Notes: generated by a model not told the origin, from the sequence alone. A stretch of DNA of 64,000 nucleotides from JAPOXR01 sp965219635 (GCA_965219635.1 OZ244783.1:3162001-3226000); one strand, 5' to 3'; counted from the stretch's first letter, positions 51,309 to 59,746 are shown. Translations and numbers: made by a program.

Positions 51309-51794
51309 ATGAGCGCAGATGAACACCGGACGAAGAGCGCCACCACCCTTGCCGCAGTCAAGCGCATGGAAGACGCCCTTGGCCGGTCCGAGACGGACAT
51401 GAGCCCGTATTTCCATGAGGATTTCCTATGGCGCGGCAACCGGGGTTGCGGCGTGAAAATGGGGCTGGAGGCCTTCCGCCAAGGCTGGCAGATACCTTTT
51501 CGCGCCGCCTTTTCCGACCGCACGTACCACACCGAACAGTTCCTGGCCGACGGTGACTGGGCAGCCTGTTTCGGCCATGTCGAAGCGATTCACTCGGGAG
51601 ATTTCATGGGAATTCCGGCCACGGGAAGACGCGTGCGCATCCCTTACATGGATTTCTGGCGGGTCGAGGATGGAAGGATCAAGGACAATCCGGTTTCCGT
51701 CGATTTTGCATCCGTGCTGGCGCAACTGGGTCATGATGTGTTTGGCGGCGAGGGCTGGGAGAAATTCGACGGTTGCGGCACAGAACACGAATGA
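51309..51794 (+). CDS. SnoaL-like ester-cyclase/NTF2 domain protein (3)
   Basis: A 161-aa single-domain SnoaL-like protein. Key text: EDFLWRGNRGCGVKMGLEAF near residues 38-57, then the signature SGDFMGIPATGRRVRIPYMD near 97-116 and a C-terminal QLGHDVFGG. Polyketide cyclases of this fold use a conserved aspartate as base. The excellent AAGGAGG ribosome-binding site suggests high expression. It is divergent from the sugar transporter operon, which itself ends in a SnoaL-like gene, so a shared pathway is likely. Confidence 0.82.
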   Translation: MSADEHRTKSATTLAAVKRMEDALGRSETDMSPYFHEDFLWRGNRGCGVKMGLEAFRQGWQIPFRAAFSDRTYHTEQFLADGDWAACFGHVEAIHSGDFMGIPATGRRVRIPYMDFWRVEDGRIKDNPVSVDFASVLAQLGHDVFGGEGWEKFDGCGTEHE

Positions 51795-51923
51795 GCGGAA
51801 CCTGCCCCCTATCCGGGCCAACCACTTGCCTGAAAGTCCTCATCGGCAGACCAACGGAACCGGACAGCATCGCACCGGACCGAGCCGTCCAAGGCAGCGG
51901 CAACCGTTTGGCCGTCAGCGGGG

Positions 51924-51973
51924 ATCAAACTCTGTTGGTTTGATTGTTGAAATTCATTAACACTGCCTATCAT
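51924..51973 (+). promoter_or_regulatory. inverted repeat and promoter upstream of the winged-helix gene
   Basis: ATCAAAC (51924-51930) and GTTTGAT (51938-51944) form a perfect 7-bp inverted repeat with a 7-base spacer. It overlaps or abuts a candidate -35 (TTGTTG, 51944-51949), followed after 18 bases by TATCAT (51968-51973). The gene it precedes encodes a DNA-binding protein, so self-repression is plausible. Confidence 0.45.
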
Positions 51974-52004
51974 AGCCGAAGTCTCCAAATCGCGGGCCGC
52001 CAAG

Positions 52005-52274
52005 ATGACTCGAAAAAAGGTACCAGATCAGCCCTCTCAAACCCGCTTCACCCAAAAGCAGGGACAGTATTTGGCCTACATTTGCCTGTATACGAAAATC
52101 CACCGCCGCCCGCCCGCCGAGGCTGACATGATGAATTACTTCGGAGTAACCCCGCCTACCGTGCATCAGATGGTCGTCAATCTCCATCGCGCCGGGTTGA
52201 TCGAACGTACTCCCGGCCAACCGCGAACAATAAGGGTTCTTGTCGATCCGGATACGCTTCCGAAACTGATCTGA
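52005..52274 (+). CDS. LexA-type winged-helix DNA-binding protein
   Basis: An 89-aa protein resembling the N-terminal DNA-binding domain of LexA without the protease domain: TQKQGQYLAYICLYTKIHRR, PAEADMMNYFGVTPPTVHQM (recognition helix near 45-58) and LHRAGLIERTPGQPRTIRVL. Such stand-alone proteins are common and of unknown regulon; some are annotated as MarR-like. The start ATG 52005 has no strong ribosome-binding site. An inverted repeat lies about 60 bp upstream. Confidence 0.78.
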   Translation: MTRKKVPDQPSQTRFTQKQGQYLAYICLYTKIHRRPPAEADMMNYFGVTPPTVHQMVVNLHRAGLIERTPGQPRTIRVLVDPDTLPKLI

Positions 52275-52360
52275 AGGCACTGCCAAGCAGCAACACGGTA
52301 ACCGCTCATCCGGGCGCACGAGGCCAATACGATGTCCGGGAACCCCTTTGGTGTTGGCGC

Positions 52361-52379
52361 CCCGGGCCGGCAACCCGGG
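52361..52379. terminator. hairpin between convergent genes
   Basis: CCCGGG-N7-CCCGGG forms a 6-bp GC stem between the winged-helix gene and the convergent uncharacterised gene at 52481. The symmetric position suggests a shared, two-way transcript end; there is no T-run. Confidence 0.4.
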
Positions 52380-52480
52380 TATCCGCAGTTGGTGTATTTG
52401 GGAATGAGGCAGGAATCCCGCCGGTAATTCAACAGGTTTGCAGCGTACTGTTGTTGCCAGACGGCCGCCAACCGGGTTGC

Positions 52481-53362
52481 TCAGTCATGCGGGAGGCTTT
52501 CCGGGATATCCGGAATTCCGGTCAAGTAAACCGCCTCGAGTTGGTAGTTCGAGTATGCGCGGGTGACGTATTCATGCCAGTAGGTGAGATCAGGGCCATA
52601 CTTCATCAAGTCGCGATGCGTGTCTTCCCTGCTGCGCGATTTCTTCTGTTTCATCATCCGCCCAATCTGGCGATCGAAATATTCGACAAAAGCTGCTTCG
52701 GGATAATCCCGTAAGATGTAAGGCGTGTTGAAAATGAGATGATGCGGGCTCAGCCCTTCAAGGGGCGGCAGCACGCGAACAAACCATATCTGGCCAGCCC
52801 ATCCGGTGTGACGCAGCGGAACAACGCACGACAATGTCTTCTGAGTGCCGACTTCGCGCAGGAATACCCGATCATCATCCACTCCGCAGTTCACGTAGAA
52901 TCCCATTCGCGAATTCTGCATCTGCTGGAGCACCTCAATCATCCTGGGCGGAAAACCGGCGTCTCTTGCAATGCGCAATGCACAACTTCCAACCGTTTCC
53001 CGGCTGCTTCCGAACCGGAGATCGAACATTGACCACATGGTGAAGTAGCTCTTGGTCAACGGACTTATCGGCGGCCCTCCTGGCATATAGAAATCTTCTG
53101 TATCCTCGATGATCTTTAAGAGTCGCCTCGCTTCCTTGAGCCAGGAGAGCATCTCGGTAAAGCATGAGGCAACATGTTGCCCCGCTATGTAATGGACGTG
53201 AAATGGATCGCTGATCTCGAATCTGCTTATCAGCCTGCTGTCATCGCCTGTACCGACGTCAGCTACCAGCTCCATGGCTTCGTTCCAGCTATCCATATTG
53301 ATGAATCTCGACCTCAGTCTGGGGGAGAGTTTCTTTGCGATCTTGTCGGCAGTAGTACCCAT
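52481..53362 (-). CDS. uncharacterised 293-aa protein
   Basis: I do not recognise a family. The protein is soluble (no signal or membrane segment), starts MGTTADKIAKKLSPRLRSRF, has a helix-rich first half and a second half with MGFYVNCGVDDDRVFLREVG, LSCVVPLRHTGWAGQIWFVR and PHHLIFNTPYILRDYPEAAF. The tail contains an aromatic-rich TYWHEYVTRAYSNY segment. Codon use and composition look like a real gene and the ATG at 53362 is clear. It is isolated between a convergent winged-helix gene and a long gap, so context gives no function. Confidence 0.62.
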   Translation of the reverse strand: MGTTADKIAKKLSPRLRSRFINMDSWNEAMELVADVGTGDDSRLISRFEISDPFHVHYIAGQHVASCFTEMLSWLKEARRLLKIIEDTEDFYMPGGPPISPLTKSYFTMWSMFDLRFGSSRETVGSCALRIARDAGFPPRMIEVLQQMQNSRMGFYVNCGVDDDRVFLREVGTQKTLSCVVPLRHTGWAGQIWFVRVLPPLEGLSPHHLIFNTPYILRDYPEAAFVEYFDRQIGRMMKQKKSRSREDTHRDLMKYGPDLTYWHEYVTRAYSNYQLEAVYLTGIPDIPESLPHD

Positions 53363-53851
53363 CGTGCGCTTCCAACAGCTGCGGCGTGCTCTTTTGCCCC
53401 AAGCGCACCAGACAACAGCCTGTCGACCTGCGGATGGGGCTGGCGGAAATGTCCTGAGTCAGGCTTGAATCACAATTGGTGAGCGTCGGCAAATGCCAAT
53501 GGCACCCTCTCCGCGCCGGCCCGGCAGTCAATTCCACTATCACGCAGGCAACGCATTTGCCTGCAAATTGACGGGTTTGCTGTCCTTGGCCTGGCAGATC
53601 AATTCCGGGGCATTGCGATAGGCGCCCCGCCCCGCAAGCGGCACGCGGGGCAGCATCGTGTTGTGGCGTGTGACCCCAGCCGGGGCGGTGCCTCAAGAAA
53701 CCCAAATGGTTGAAGGGTCCAATTACTGGCCAGGCCAATTCATGGGCTTTCTGCCGGGCGGTCCAGCTTTCGCTGTTCTGGCAGCCCACCCGGCAACCTC
53801 GTGCTCTGGCAAGTTTCAACACGGGCTGCTTCTGCCCGCTGATTGGCCATT
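53363..53851. other. long gap upstream of the uncharacterised gene, with a nested hairpin
   Basis: About 489 bp with no supported gene. A stable nested hairpin at 53624-53651 (GCCCCGC outer stem with an inner CCGC-AA-GCGG) lies downstream of the Gfo/Idh gene on its strand and may end that transcript. The remainder should hold the promoter of the uncharacterised gene; none was recognised. Confidence 0.45.
53624..53651 (-). terminator. nested GC hairpin downstream of the Gfo/Idh/MocA gene
   Basis: GCCCCGC (53624-53630) pairs with GCGGGGC (53645-53651), and an inner CCGC-AA-GCGG can add pairs. It is about 200 bp beyond the dehydrogenase stop and has no T-run. Confidence 0.4.
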
Positions 53852-54865
53852 CTAGACAGGCACAACCTCGACTCGAACGCCGTGCGCGACGGAGGTTTCA
53901 ATTGCGTCGAGAACGGCAACGGCCGCGACTGCGTCGTCCAGCGGCATCACGAATTCAGTTCCTTCCCGGATTGCATTGGCAAAATCCCTGATCTCCTGTG
54001 CGAGATCACCGGCTATCCTGCCGTTGAGGGTCGGCCAGTGAGCCGTGTCCGGCAACTGATGACGGCCTGATGCAACAATGCTCAGGCCCTGGTCGCATAC
54101 GTCGACAGTCGCCATGCCCTCGGTTCCAACAACCTCGATCGCAGAATTCAGAACAGCTGGCGTGTTTGGCGGCAGAGCCCAGCTGTAATTGATCGAACCG
54201 ATTGCGCCATTGGCAAACTCGCAGGTGATGAATGCGGCATCCACGCCCTCGACACCAAGCGCGGGCAGCACCTTGGCAACCGTTCGCGCATAGACGGCGC
54301 TGATGCGTTGGCCGGTGATCCACTGAGCAAGGTCGATGTCGTGAACACCCTGGTACATCCAGATCGGACTGTGTCCCTTGTTGTGCTCGCCAACGAATGT
54401 GCCAACGAAGCGGTTGGCACGCACATGCACGATTTCACCGATCAGACCATCAACCACGGCCTGGCGCGCGCCGGCGTAACGGGCATCATGGCGTAGAATA
54501 TGCGCTACTGTAAGCCGGCCGACAGAACGTTCCGCAGCCGCGGCGATCTTCTGTGCTGCCTCCAAAGTGTGGGCCATAGGCTTTTCGAGAAGGACATGCT
54601 TTCCGGCAGCAAGGACCTGAAGCGTTACGTCGACATGGAACTTGTCCGGTACGGCAATGATGCAGCCATCGACACGTTCGTCCGTCAACAGCGACTCCAC
54701 ACTGGATGCGTATTCCGAACCGTGACGTTGAGCCAAAGCCTGTGCCCGTCCCGCAATTGGATCAACGACACTCACCAGAGTCGCAACGTCACATTCCGAC
54801 ACGGCGCGCGCATGCAACTCGCCCATGTTTCCGGCGCCTATGACGACCAGACCAATCTGTTTCAT
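53852..54865 (-). CDS. Gfo/Idh/MocA family oxidoreductase
   Basis: About 337 aa. The N-terminal Rossmann fold is LVVIGAGNMGELHARAVSE (residues about 5-23) and the family's EKPMAHTLEAAQKI motif, with its catalytic lysine, is near 93-106. The C-terminal alpha/beta domain completes a normal-length enzyme. Members oxidise sugars, inositols or related polyols with NAD(P). ATG 54865 has an ideal GGGAGGAA upstream; the frame opens ten codons earlier. It is divergent from the peptide-type ABC operon and may process its substrate. Confidence 0.9.
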   Translation of the reverse strand: MKQIGLVVIGAGNMGELHARAVSECDVATLVSVVDPIAGRAQALAQRHGSEYASSVESLLTDERVDGCIIAVPDKFHVDVTLQVLAAGKHVLLEKPMAHTLEAAQKIAAAAERSVGRLTVAHILRHDARYAGARQAVVDGLIGEIVHVRANRFVGTFVGEHNKGHSPIWMYQGVHDIDLAQWITGQRISAVYARTVAKVLPALGVEGVDAAFITCEFANGAIGSINYSWALPPNTPAVLNSAIEVVGTEGMATVDVCDQGLSIVASGRHQLPDTAHWPTLNGRIAGDLAQEIRDFANAIREGTEFVMPLDDAVAAVAVLDAIETSVAHGVRVEVVPV

Positions 54866-54910
54866 GACTTCCTCCCTTACCTCCAGTGGCGGCATGTTCC
54901 CGCGTCACCA

Positions 54911-54926
54911 AACCCGCCTGCGGGTT
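54911..54926. promoter_or_regulatory. 16-bp palindrome in a divergent promoter region
   Basis: AACCCGC-CT-GCGGGTT is a perfect palindrome with seven-base arms, between the Gfo/Idh gene and the ABC operon. It lies 11 bp upstream of the forward promoter and about 45 bp from the reverse start codon, a good place for a regulator that controls both. Confidence 0.45.
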
Positions 54927-54936
54927 CTCACCGCAC

Positions 54937-54965
54937 TTTACAACGAAGTTGGCCACCAATATACA
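54937..54965 (+). promoter_or_regulatory. sigma-70-like promoter of the ABC operon at 55134
   Basis: TTTACA (54937-54942), a 17-base spacer and TATACA (54960-54965) give a near-consensus promoter, one mismatch from each consensus hexamer at the key positions. A CAAC-GAA-GTTG palindrome (54941-54951) lies inside the spacer and is a second operator candidate. The leader to the start codon is about 160 bases. Confidence 0.6.
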
Positions 54966-55133
54966 TAACGTGTCGGCTCTGCCTTAAGCTCGACCCACTC
55001 AATGTACTCGGCGCATAGACAGGGCCTTAACCGGCTTTTGCTCCGTTGTGGCCGAAGAGCATGCAACAACGCAACTCATGCAGCAAGCGGGGCACTCAGC
55101 GAGAGCGAGGGCCAGCCGGATTGGGGGGAAATC

Positions 55134-56738
55134 ATGACCAATCGAAACGATAATGAGTATCGGTCCGACACTCTGGGACATCTGGGTGAAATCACACGCA
55201 CCAGCCGCAGGCAGGTGCTCAAGGGCACCGGTGCAACTGTTGCCATTGCACTGGCACCGGGATTGATTGGCACTGCGTCGGCGCAGGCAGGCAGCAGCAT
55301 TGTCGCCGCGTTTTCGCGAGATTTCGGGTCTTTCGACCCACATCTGGCAACGACAGCGACATCCATCGCTGTCAATGCCCATGTACTTGAGCCGTTGATA
55401 GACAACAGCTTCGTAACCCGCGAATTCGGACTTGGACTCGCTGCGGAATTGCCGGAGCAGCTTGACGACACACATTACCGGGTGCGCATTCGTCCCGGGG
55501 CCACATTCCATGATGGCTCTCCGGTGACCGCTGAGGATGTGATCTTCTCCTACGAGCGCGTCCTTGACCCGGATACCAATTCTTTCTTCCGCCAGTTCGT
55601 GGACTTTATCGAAAAAGTCGAAGCAGTGGATGACTCAACGGTCGATTTCACTGTAAAATATCCTGTAGGCCTGTTCACGGAACGCCTGGTGGTTGTGAAG
55701 ATCGTGCCGAAGGCCGCCTTTGAGGCAGCCGGCGCCGAGCAATTCGGCCTGCAGCCGATGGGCAGCGGTCCGTATACGTTTGTCGAGGCGCTGAACAACA
55801 ACCGGGTTATCCTGAAACGGTTCGCCGACTACAACGGACCGACGCCCGGCAGTATCGAGGACATCGACTTCCGGATCCAGCTCGACGGGCCTTCGCGTGT
55901 ATCGTCGCTACGAGCTGGCCAGACCCAGGTCATTGAGGATCCATCTGATCGCGATATGGATGTCCTACGCAATTCCGAGGGTATTGAGGTAGCATCATTG
56001 CCATCCTTCACAATGCAGTTCCTGATGTTCAACTGCAGCCGGCCAGAATTTGCAGACCGGCGCGTGAGGCAGGCTCTTCACTGGGCGATCGATCGCGAAA
56101 CGATGACCCGGGCAGCATTCCTCGGAAATGCCAGCGAGGCAATCTCCTATCTGCCTGCATTGCATTCGAACCACATCGTGCCTGACCAGGTCTATTCGCG
56201 TGATGTGGAACGCGCGAAGTCCCTGTTGGCCGAGGCCGGTTACGGCGATGGCCTCAGCTTCACGTTGCAGGTTTTCGAGTCTGTATGGGTCGAAACCTCG
56301 GCGGCCATTCTTCAGCAGAACTGGCGCGACATCGGTGTCGAGATCGACTTGCTGGTCGGCGGGGAGAGCATCTACGCCAACGTGTTTGACGCCAGTTACC
56401 AGGCACAGTTGGCTCTGGCGGATCAGTCCCTGTTTGGTTGGGATGCCGGCACACTGCTCGGATGGCATTATGGCGCCACCTGGGCGGAGCAACTGTACTT
56501 CTGGGAAGCGCCTGAAAAGGACCAGATGTTGTCGCTGCTGGAGGAGGCCTTCAAGGCGAGCGGCCAGGAACAGTTCGACCTGTATGCCCAGATCCAGAAT
56601 CTGGCTGCTGTCGAAGTGCCAATCGCTGCGCTCCACCACAGGTACACGAATACGGCCTGGTCTTCGGAGGCACTCGCATCCTTCGACCCAATCAGGACAC
56701 TGGGGCTTGATCTGCGCAGCGCAGTTGCCAATACCTGA
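55134..56738 (+). CDS. family 5 extracellular solute-binding protein with twin-arginine signal
   Basis: About 534 aa. The N terminus has a twin-arginine (Tat) signal, SRRQVLKGTGATVAIALAPG, ending GTASAQA, so it is exported folded to the periplasm. Family 5 marks follow: YRVRIRPGATFHDGSPVTAED near 115-135 and the helical VRQALHWAIDRETMTRAAF near 310-328. These proteins bind oligopeptides, nickel, glutathione or sugars. GGGGGGAA lies just before ATG 55134; the open frame further upstream is not family-like. First gene of an operon with a permease, a permease-ATPase fusion and a second ATPase. Confidence 0.9.
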   Translation: MTNRNDNEYRSDTLGHLGEITRTSRRQVLKGTGATVAIALAPGLIGTASAQAGSSIVAAFSRDFGSFDPHLATTATSIAVNAHVLEPLIDNSFVTREFGLGLAAELPEQLDDTHYRVRIRPGATFHDGSPVTAEDVIFSYERVLDPDTNSFFRQFVDFIEKVEAVDDSTVDFTVKYPVGLFTERLVVVKIVPKAAFEAAGAEQFGLQPMGSGPYTFVEALNNNRVILKRFADYNGPTPGSIEDIDFRIQLDGPSRVSSLRAGQTQVIEDPSDRDMDVLRNSEGIEVASLPSFTMQFLMFNCSRPEFADRRVRQALHWAIDRETMTRAAFLGNASEAISYLPALHSNHIVPDQVYSRDVERAKSLLAEAGYGDGLSFTLQVFESVWVETSAAILQQNWRDIGVEIDLLVGGESIYANVFDASYQAQLALADQSLFGWDAGTLLGWHYGATWAEQLYFWEAPEKDQMLSLLEEAFKASGQEQFDLYAQIQNLAAVEVPIAALHHRYTNTAWSSEALASFDPIRTLGLDLRSAVANT

Positions 56739-56755
56739 TTCCGGAATAAACATGA

Positions 56756-56790
56756 CTACCCGGCGCGCCGAACGCAGGCGCGCCGGGTAG
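56756..56790 (+). terminator. very stable stem-loop between binding-protein and permease genes
   Basis: A perfect 14-bp stem (CTACCCGGCGCGCC with its complement) around a 7-base loop starts 17 bases after the binding-protein stop. No T-run. It is the strongest of the four such elements seen in this window. Confidence 0.82.
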
Positions 56791-56822
56791 CGCCATTTTG
56801 GTCCTCAGCGGAGAGGATTATC

Positions 56823-57776
56823 GTGCCACTGGTTCTCTCATTGGTGCTGCGCCGGATGCTGACGATCATCCCGATCCTGTTGGCAACCACGCTCTTTGTC
56901 TTCATCCTTCTCGAGTTCGCGCCCGGTGATCCGGCGGCCACCTCACAGGGACAGGCCGTCAGCCAGGAACATCGCGAAAGGTTCTACGAACAGCATGGCC
57001 TAAATGACCCGCTGCCTCAGCGCTATGTTCGCTTTCTCGGCAACGTATTGACAGGCGACTTCGGCTATGCGCTGGTCTCCGGAGCCCCTATCTCGAAGCT
57101 GATCGTCAACTCGGTTCCGGTAACAGTCCAGCTCACTGCCCTGGGCCTCGGGTTTGCCGCTGCCATAGCGTTCCTTGGCGGCATCATTGGTGCGATCTAC
57201 CGCGACCGCTGGCCGGATGTCGCCGTCCGACTCTGTTCCATTGCCATGGTTGCTGCACCCAACTTCTGGCTGGGGCTGTTGATGATCAACTGGTTTGCAA
57301 TCGGGTTCAGCTGGCTTCCGGCAGGCGGCTATGAGCCGTTATCCAAGGGTTTTGGCCCGTGGTTCAGTTCGTTGATCATGCCAGCAATTGCGCTTGGACT
57401 CCCAGTAGCCGGCATTCTGACCCGGGTCGTACGTGCCTCCGTCGTCGAGGAACTGGAAAAGAACTATGTCCGGACTGCGCTCGGCTCCGGGTTGCCCCGC
57501 AGCGTTGTGATCGGGCGCAATGTCCTGCGTAACGCCCTCATTTCGCCTTTGACGGTTCTTGGCCTCTGGATAGGTTACCTGTTGGCCGGTGCCGTTCTGG
57601 TTGAGACTGTGTTCGCCCTCCCCGGAGTCGGCCGCCTGCTTGTTGACGGGGTTCTGGACGGCGACCTGTTTCTCATTCGTTCAATTGCCCTGGTTACCGT
57701 GACACTCTTCCTCCTTGCAAACCTGCTGGTCGACATCAGCTATCTCTTGCTCAACCCGCGGATCCGGGAAGCCTGA
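56823..57776 (+). CDS. peptide/nickel-type ABC transporter permease (DppB type)
   Basis: A 317-aa permease beginning LVLSLVLRRMLTIIPILLATTLFVF, the usual DppB N terminus, with six transmembrane segments. The coupling loop is YVRTALGSGLPRSVVIGRNVLRNA near 216-240, and VETVFALPGVGRLLVDGVL is a DppB hallmark. GTG start at 56823 with GAGAGGA upstream. Its last base is the first base of the next gene's start codon, so translation is coupled. Confidence 0.92.
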   Translation: MPLVLSLVLRRMLTIIPILLATTLFVFILLEFAPGDPAATSQGQAVSQEHRERFYEQHGLNDPLPQRYVRFLGNVLTGDFGYALVSGAPISKLIVNSVPVTVQLTALGLGFAAAIAFLGGIIGAIYRDRWPDVAVRLCSIAMVAAPNFWLGLLMINWFAIGFSWLPAGGYEPLSKGFGPWFSSLIMPAIALGLPVAGILTRVVRASVVEELEKNYVRTALGSGLPRSVVIGRNVLRNALISPLTVLGLWIGYLLAGAVLVETVFALPGVGRLLVDGVLDGDLFLIRSIALVTVTLFLLANLLVDISYLLLNPRIREA

Positions 57777-59746
57777 TGTATCGGGCCGGCCTCGTGAGGC
57801 GGCTGACAACTGGCCGCATGCGGCGGGTTGCCGCACTGTCACTGACAGCGCGCATTGCCTTGGCCATTTTCCTGGGCCTTGTCTTCCTTGCTGCCTTTCC
57901 GTGGCTGGTCGCACCATATTCCCCGACAGATCTGTTCGTGGGACCTATTGCCGAGGGTCCAAGCCTCGAACATCCATTTGGCACTGACGAGTTGGGTCGC
58001 GACATTTTCTCACGGGTGATTTGGGGAACCCGGGTTTCTGTCACCGTCGGCCTGTCCTCCACGACCCTTGCACTGGTTACAGGTACCATCATCGGCGCCA
58101 TCGCCGCCACATCGAGCCGTCTCGTCAACGAAACAGTCATGCGCCTGCTCGACTTTGCGATTGCATTCCCGGCAATCATCCTGGCTGTCGTACTGGCAAC
58201 GGTCATGACCCCGGGCCTCACCACGACGATCATAGTCTTGTGGGTACTCTACACACCACCAATGGCGCGGGTTGTACGCGGCAATGTGCTGGTTCAGTAC
58301 GGCGAGGACTATGTCGCCGCAGAAACGGCCTTGGGCGCAGGAAGGACACACATTCTGCTACGGCATGTCATGGTAAACGCGGCAGCGCCGGTTATCGTCT
58401 TCATGACGGTTCTTATTGCCGACTCCATTCTTCTGGAAGCCGCTCTGTCCTTCATTTCCGTGAGCGTCCAACCGCCCGCCCCGTCCTGGGGCAACATTGT
58501 CAACGACGGACGGGTGCTGACGAACTCCGGTGGTTGGTGGGTAACGACTTTCGGCGGCCTGGCAATCTTCGTGGCTGTCCTGTCGCTCAACATCTTTGCC
58601 GAGGGTCTCGCCGATGCTTTGGGAGCGCCGCAGAGGCTCGTGGAACAGGGCATGGGCGGTGCCGCAGCAGCAGCCACGATTGCCAAGGGCCAAGGAGGTT
58701 CCCAGAAGCTGACGGCAGCGCGAGGCTTGGAGGAACAGCAATCTTCCTTCAAACGGTCGGTGACGACGCTTCGCCGGACAGAAGCACCACTGTTGCAAGT
58801 AGAGGACCTATCGGTCACCTTTCCCGGATCCTATGGATCTGTCGAAATCCTGGCCGGTGTGTCACTCGATATCGGTGTCGACGAGGTAGTCGGCCTCGTT
58901 GGCGAAACCGGGTCCGGCAAGTCGCTGACGGGTTTGGCGATCATGGGATTGCTGCCTGAAACCGCAACCGTGTCCGGGCGCATTCTCTATCGCGGCGAGG
59001 ACTTGCTTGCGATGGCTCCTCACCAGCGCAGACAGATGCTCGGGCATGAAATCGCAATCATATACCAGGACGCTCTGTCCGCACTCAATCCGGCCATGAC
59101 AGTTCAGTCGCAGCTGGCGCAACTGTGCCGTCGCGGCGGGAAGCACACCCCTGCTGAACTGCTGGAAATGGTTCAATTGCCGGCGGCGGACATTCTGCGA
59201 ATGTACCCGCACCAACTCTCAGGCGGGCAAAGGCAACGTGTCCTGATCGCCATGGCCCTGTCGCGCGACCCGGCACTGCTGATTGCGGATGAACCCACGA
59301 CGGCGCTGGACGAGACGGTGCAGGCGCAGATTGTCGACCTTCTTGACCGGCTACGCCGTGAACGGCAACTTTCCATTCTTCTGATTGCGCATGATCTGGC
59401 GCTGATCGCTACGATGGCTGACTTTGTAGTCGTGCTGTATGCTGGCCAGGTCTGCGAGGCATTGGCGACGGAAAGGCTGAAGTCCGGGCCAATGCATCCC
59501 TACAGCGATGGCCTGCTTTCCACGATCCTCTCACTGGAGCGAGGCGACGACCACCTGTACCAAATCGAGGGAACGGTTCCTTCGCCGGGAGAGTTTCCGG
59601 TTGGCTGCCGCTTTTTTGGCCGCTGTCCCAATGAGTCACAGCATTGCTCCGAGGTCCCGCCAGAATTGGCATCTCCCGCAGCCCATCACTGGGTGGCTTG
59701 CCATCACCCAGTCTGCAGTGCAACAGGAGCGCGAACCGGTCAATGA
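57776..59746 (+). CDS. DppC-type permease fused to a DppD-type ATPase
   Basis: A 656-aa fusion. Residues about 1-290 are a DppC-type permease: FGTDELGRDIFSRVIWGTRV near 61-80 and the coupling loop DYVAAETALGAGRTHILLRHVMV near 178-200. After a linker of about 50 residues rich in alanine and polar residues, residues about 340-656 are a complete ATPase: Walker A GETGSGKSLTG near 380, signature LSGGQRQRV near 481, Walker B LLIADEPTTALDET near 502 and a C-terminal GCRFFGRCP cysteine-rich segment. Such fusions are known but uncommon; the reading frame is continuous with no sign of a sequencing join. Confidence 0.9.
   Translation: MYRAGLVRRLTTGRMRRVAALSLTARIALAIFLGLVFLAAFPWLVAPYSPTDLFVGPIAEGPSLEHPFGTDELGRDIFSRVIWGTRVSVTVGLSSTTLALVTGTIIGAIAATSSRLVNETVMRLLDFAIAFPAIILAVVLATVMTPGLTTTIIVLWVLYTPPMARVVRGNVLVQYGEDYVAAETALGAGRTHILLRHVMVNAAAPVIVFMTVLIADSILLEAALSFISVSVQPPAPSWGNIVNDGRVLTNSGGWWVTTFGGLAIFVAVLSLNIFAEGLADALGAPQRLVEQGMGGAAAAATIAKGQGGSQKLTAARGLEEQQSSFKRSVTTLRRTEAPLLQVEDLSVTFPGSYGSVEILAGVSLDIGVDEVVGLVGETGSGKSLTGLAIMGLLPETATVSGRILYRGEDLLAMAPHQRRQMLGHEIAIIYQDALSALNPAMTVQSQLAQLCRRGGKHTPAELLEMVQLPAADILRMYPHQLSGGQRQRVLIAMALSRDPALLIADEPTTALDETVQAQIVDLLDRLRRERQLSILLIAHDLALIATMADFVVVLYAGQVCEALATERLKSGPMHPYSDGLLSTILSLERGDDHLYQIEGTVPSPGEFPVGCRFFGRCPNESQHCSEVPPELASPAAHHWVACHHPVCSATGARTGQ

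Noticed and set aside
50905..51312. 135-codon forward frame ending on the start of the third SnoaL-like gene
   Set aside because: The overlap looked like translational coupling, but the SnoaL-like gene has its own very strong ribosome-binding site, the frame starts with TTG and its composition is not protein-like.
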